Shown in pieces: positions 5,184-6,952 of a DNA stretch of 6,952 nucleotides. This DNA is from Treponema sp. Lineage in GTDB: Bacteria > Spirochaetota > Spirochaetia > Treponematales > Breznakiellaceae. The notes beneath the pieces are model-generated. The model saw only the letters and a program-made list of their open reading frames with translations. It made no database searches and was not told the DNA's origin. Numbering within the stretch: the first letter of the stretch is position 1; every line of letters begins with the position of its first letter. The DNA is taken from assembly GCA_031284195.1 (NCBI GenBank), contig JAITAI010000248.1, positions 1 to 6,952 on the forward strand. The letters are read 5' to 3'. Both the position numbers and the translations under genes were made by a program.

Positions 5184-6065
5184 ATGGATATGTGCGATAT
5201 TTCTGTACTGGTGATGTACGCAGTAACCCCGTGCCACGTGGGAAGCGGTTCTGCTTTGGGAACAGTGGATCTGCCGATACAGCGGGAGCGGCATACTAAC
5301 TGGCCCCTTATTCAGTCCTCGGGAATGAAAGGGGCCTTCCGCGCCAATTTCGACCGCTATAAGGCCGTCAAGCTGGAGCCGAAGGAAGTGGAACAATTCA
5401 ACAGCCTTACGGATAATATTTTTGGCGATACCAATACCGCAGGCAGCGCTTATGCGGGGGCCATTTCCGTTTCAGATGCGAAGATACTCGCTTTTCCCAT
5501 GCGGTCAAGTGCAGTGCCTTTTGTCTGGATAAGCTGCCCGGCGGTCTTAAAGCGGCTGAACCGGGATCTGGCCTTGGCCAAAAAAAGCATCCCCTTGGCA
5601 GATATTGAAAAGATCCCGGCACTGATAAAAGACAACAAGGCCCTTTGTATCAGAGGCGGCCTTACCGGAGAAGTTCTGCTGGAGGATTACGAAGTTGCGA
5701 TTGTCCCGGGTGATACCGCTTCTCTCAAGCCTCTTCTTGATTATTTTGACAAGGCGGAACGGTTTCTGCTTGTTTCCGACGAAATTTTTAATTACGGCGT
5801 ATCTGACTGTACACAGATAACTGCCCAAATTTCGATTGACCAGGAAAAGGGTACGACAAAGGACGGTTCTCTTCGGTATCAGGAAGAACTGCCCGCTGAT
5901 ACCCTGATGTATGCGGTTATCCATTGGGGAGACACCCGGAGCGGAGAAGCGTTAAAAGCCGATACTATACGCTCCTTCATAAAAGACAAGGTCATCAGTA
6001 CCCACATTCAGGTAGGCGGGGATGAAACCCTGGGCCGGGGTATTTTTGAACTTGCATGGAAATAA
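5184..6065 (+). CDS. cmr4: Type III-B CRISPR RAMP protein Cmr4 (Cas7-like backbone, target-RNA nuclease)
   Basis: Cmr4 polymerises along the crRNA and cleaves bound target RNA at 6-nt intervals. The 293-residue product has a textbook N-terminus: AVTPCHVGSG at 13-22, then ALGTVDLPIQRE at 24-35, in which Asp29 corresponds to the catalytic aspartate described for Cmr4 (Asp26 in the Pyrococcus protein). SSGMKGAFR at 45-53 follows, and the glycine-rich loop IQVGGDETLGRG occurs near the C-terminus (275-286). All key residues look intact, so RNA cleavage should be active. The start ATG 5184 has GGAGG at 5172-5176 with 7 bp spacing, the clearest ribosome binding site in the operon. This fits the need for several copies per complex. 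Length is normal for the family. Confidence 0.95.
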   Translation: MDMCDISVLVMYAVTPCHVGSGSALGTVDLPIQRERHTNWPLIQSSGMKGAFRANFDRYKAVKLEPKEVEQFNSLTDNIFGDTNTAGSAYAGAISVSDAKILAFPMRSSAVPFVWISCPAVLKRLNRDLALAKKSIPLADIEKIPALIKDNKALCIRGGLTGEVLLEDYEVAIVPGDTASLKPLLDYFDKAERFLLVSDEIFNYGVSDCTQITAQISIDQEKGTTKDGSLRYQEELPADTLMYAVIHWGDTRSGEALKADTIRSFIKDKVISTHIQVGGDETLGRGIFELAWK

Positions 6066-6075
6066 GGAGGCCATG

Positions 6076-6444
6076 ATGCAGACAAAACAGCAGCAGCGTG
6101 CGCAGTTTGCCCTTGAAAAAATAGACCGCAGCGGACCGGTAGACGAAAAAACCGCCAATTTCATTATCGGTACGCCGACTATGATTTTAACAAACGGGAT
6201 TGGACAGACCCTGGCCTTTTTGCTTTCTAAAAAGAGCGAAAAAGAAAAAATGGTGTTTACGGTTATAAAAGAATGGCTCTGCAAAACAATGCATACAGAA
6301 TTCGGCAATCCCTCTTCGGATATTGATTTTATTAGGAAATTTAACGGCCTAAGCCAGCAAAAATACCTGGAAGCCCAGCACGAAACACTCAAACTTTTGG
6401 AATGGCTTAAACGTTACACCCGGGCGTTCCAGGAGGAAAAATAA
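6076..6444 (+). CDS. cmr5: Type III-B CRISPR small subunit Cmr5
   Basis: Cmr5 is the small, mostly helical subunit that forms the second filament beside Cmr4 and helps bind target RNA. The 122-residue product is predicted largely helical. It has a Cmr5-like beginning, QTKQQQRAQFALEKI, and later segments IIGTPTMILTNGIGQTLAFL and a C-terminal helix ending LLEWLKRYTRAFQEEK. The size and its place between cmr4 and cmr6 agree with the family. Two adjacent ATG codons exist, 6073 and 6076. GGAGG at 6066-6070 is 2 bp from the first and 5 bp from the second, so 6076 is preferred, with a one-residue difference. A still earlier in-frame ATG at 6022 lies inside cmr4 and is rejected. The TAA stop overlaps the cmr6 start. 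Confidence 0.92.
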   Translation: MQTKQQQRAQFALEKIDRSGPVDEKTANFIIGTPTMILTNGIGQTLAFLLSKKSEKEKMVFTVIKEWLCKTMHTEFGNPSSDIDFIRKFNGLSQQKYLEAQHETLKLLEWLKRYTRAFQEEK

Positions 6445-6952
6445 TGCCCGACAGACAAAACCGGCGGCATGGAGACAGACCGCAGAGCGGACAGCCTTAC
6501 AGCGGACCATCCGGGCAATCCCGTGAAAACAGGGATAGTTCCCCGCCGTTGACGCCGCTGCTTATCCCGATTCCCCGGACAAACCGTAAACTGCTGGAAA
6601 GCGGCCGTGCCAATTTTTCTCTTGCTTTTCCGCGTCTGATGCAGTGGCAGGAAATAGGAAAGGAACTGAAAAAACCGCCTACCGCGATAGAATCGCTGTT
6701 TGAGACAGCAAAAAAATCGCTTTTTTCGTTAAAGGGTGAATTGGATACAATCCACCGGCGGCAGGAAACAATTCTGAAACACATGGAACAGTTCGGCTTT
6801 TCCCCGCTGACCATATACGCGGAATCCAGCTCCCCTTTTATCAGCGGCCTTGGTTCCGGCCACCCGAATGAGACCGGTATGATCCTGGACAGAAACACAG
6901 GCTGTCCTTTTCTGCCCGCCAGTTCAATCAAAGGCGTTCTGCGGACGGCCTA
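6444..6952 (+). CDS. cmr6: Type III-B CRISPR RAMP protein Cmr6 (partial, 3' end outside the window)
   Basis: Cmr6 is a single-RRM RAMP protein that caps the Cmr4 filament next to Cmr1. The frame starts at ATG 6444, overlapping the cmr5 TAA by one base, with AGGAGG at 6431-6436 as ribosome binding site. It stays open to the right edge, giving 169 residues. Residues 1-36 are polar and probably disordered (rich in Arg, Gln, Gly, Ser and Pro). A helical region at about 60-120 follows. The conserved core appears at 130-169: SPFISGLGSGHPNETG, then LDRNTGCPFLPASSIKGVLR, matching the Cmr6 pattern of a glycine-rich strand followed by P.L.GSS.KG.LR. Roughly half of a typical Cmr6 should lie beyond the window. 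An overlapping minus-strand open frame at 6497-6931 is a shadow. Confidence 0.9.
   Translation, partial: MPDRQNRRHGDRPQSGQPYSGPSGQSRENRDSSPPLTPLLIPIPRTNRKLLESGRANFSLAFPRLMQWQEIGKELKKPPTAIESLFETAKKSLFSLKGELDTIHRRQETILKHMEQFGFSPLTIYAESSSPFISGLGSGHPNETGMILDRNTGCPFLPASSIKGVLRTA

Noticed and set aside
6022..6075. Longer cmr5 start at ATG 6022
   Set aside because: It would overlap cmr4 by over 40 bp without a ribosome binding site, while ATG 6073/6076 follows AAGGAGG directly and gives a normal Cmr5 N-terminus.

Overview
The window holds a CRISPR array followed by a type III-B (Cmr) effector operon, all on the + strand. An unrelated redox/membrane gene pair lies before them. Gene identities rest on recognised protein motifs. 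The host cannot be fixed from this sequence. Roughly balanced base composition, good Shine-Dalgarno sites and a flavodoxin-like/DUF4405 pair next to a compact Cmr locus point to an anaerobic bacterium; a spirochaete such as a gut Treponema is a plausible but weak guess.

Layout. Positions 3-83 are the tail of a probable flavodoxin-like gene. It is followed at 94-768 by a six-helix DUF4405 (cytochrome b561-like) membrane protein. Positions 769-1282 hold no convincing large gene: there is one 56-codon ORF with a good ribosome binding site, then a purine-rich CRISPR leader. The leader has a near-consensus promoter (TTGACA, 17 bp, TATAGT), a roughly 100-bp duplicated box and hairpins. The array (1283-1683) has five identical 35-bp repeats, a sixth repeat decayed at its 3' half, and five spacers of 37-39 bp. 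The conserved-to-decayed polarity, the leader promoter and the AAGGGATTATGAC repeat end all say it is transcribed left to right.

A second promoter (TTGTTT, 17 bp, TATAAT at 1768-1796) drives cmr1-cmr2-cmr3-cmr4-cmr5-cmr6. The genes are packed tightly, with ATGA or TAATG overlaps or gaps of about 10 bp, and cmr6 runs off the right edge. Together they should build a Cmr complex. Cmr4 forms the backbone and cuts target RNA through Asp29. Cmr5 forms the second filament. Cmr1 and Cmr6 cap one end. Cmr3 and Cas10 (Cmr2) hold the crRNA 5' tag end.

The main biological point is that Cas10 is a compact 489-residue form without the N-terminal HD nuclease but with an intact GGDD cyclase motif and zinc finger. 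The system therefore looks built for cyclic-oligoadenylate signalling plus RNA cleavage rather than direct DNA cutting. The signal-activated effector, Cas6 and Cas1-Cas2 are all absent from the window.
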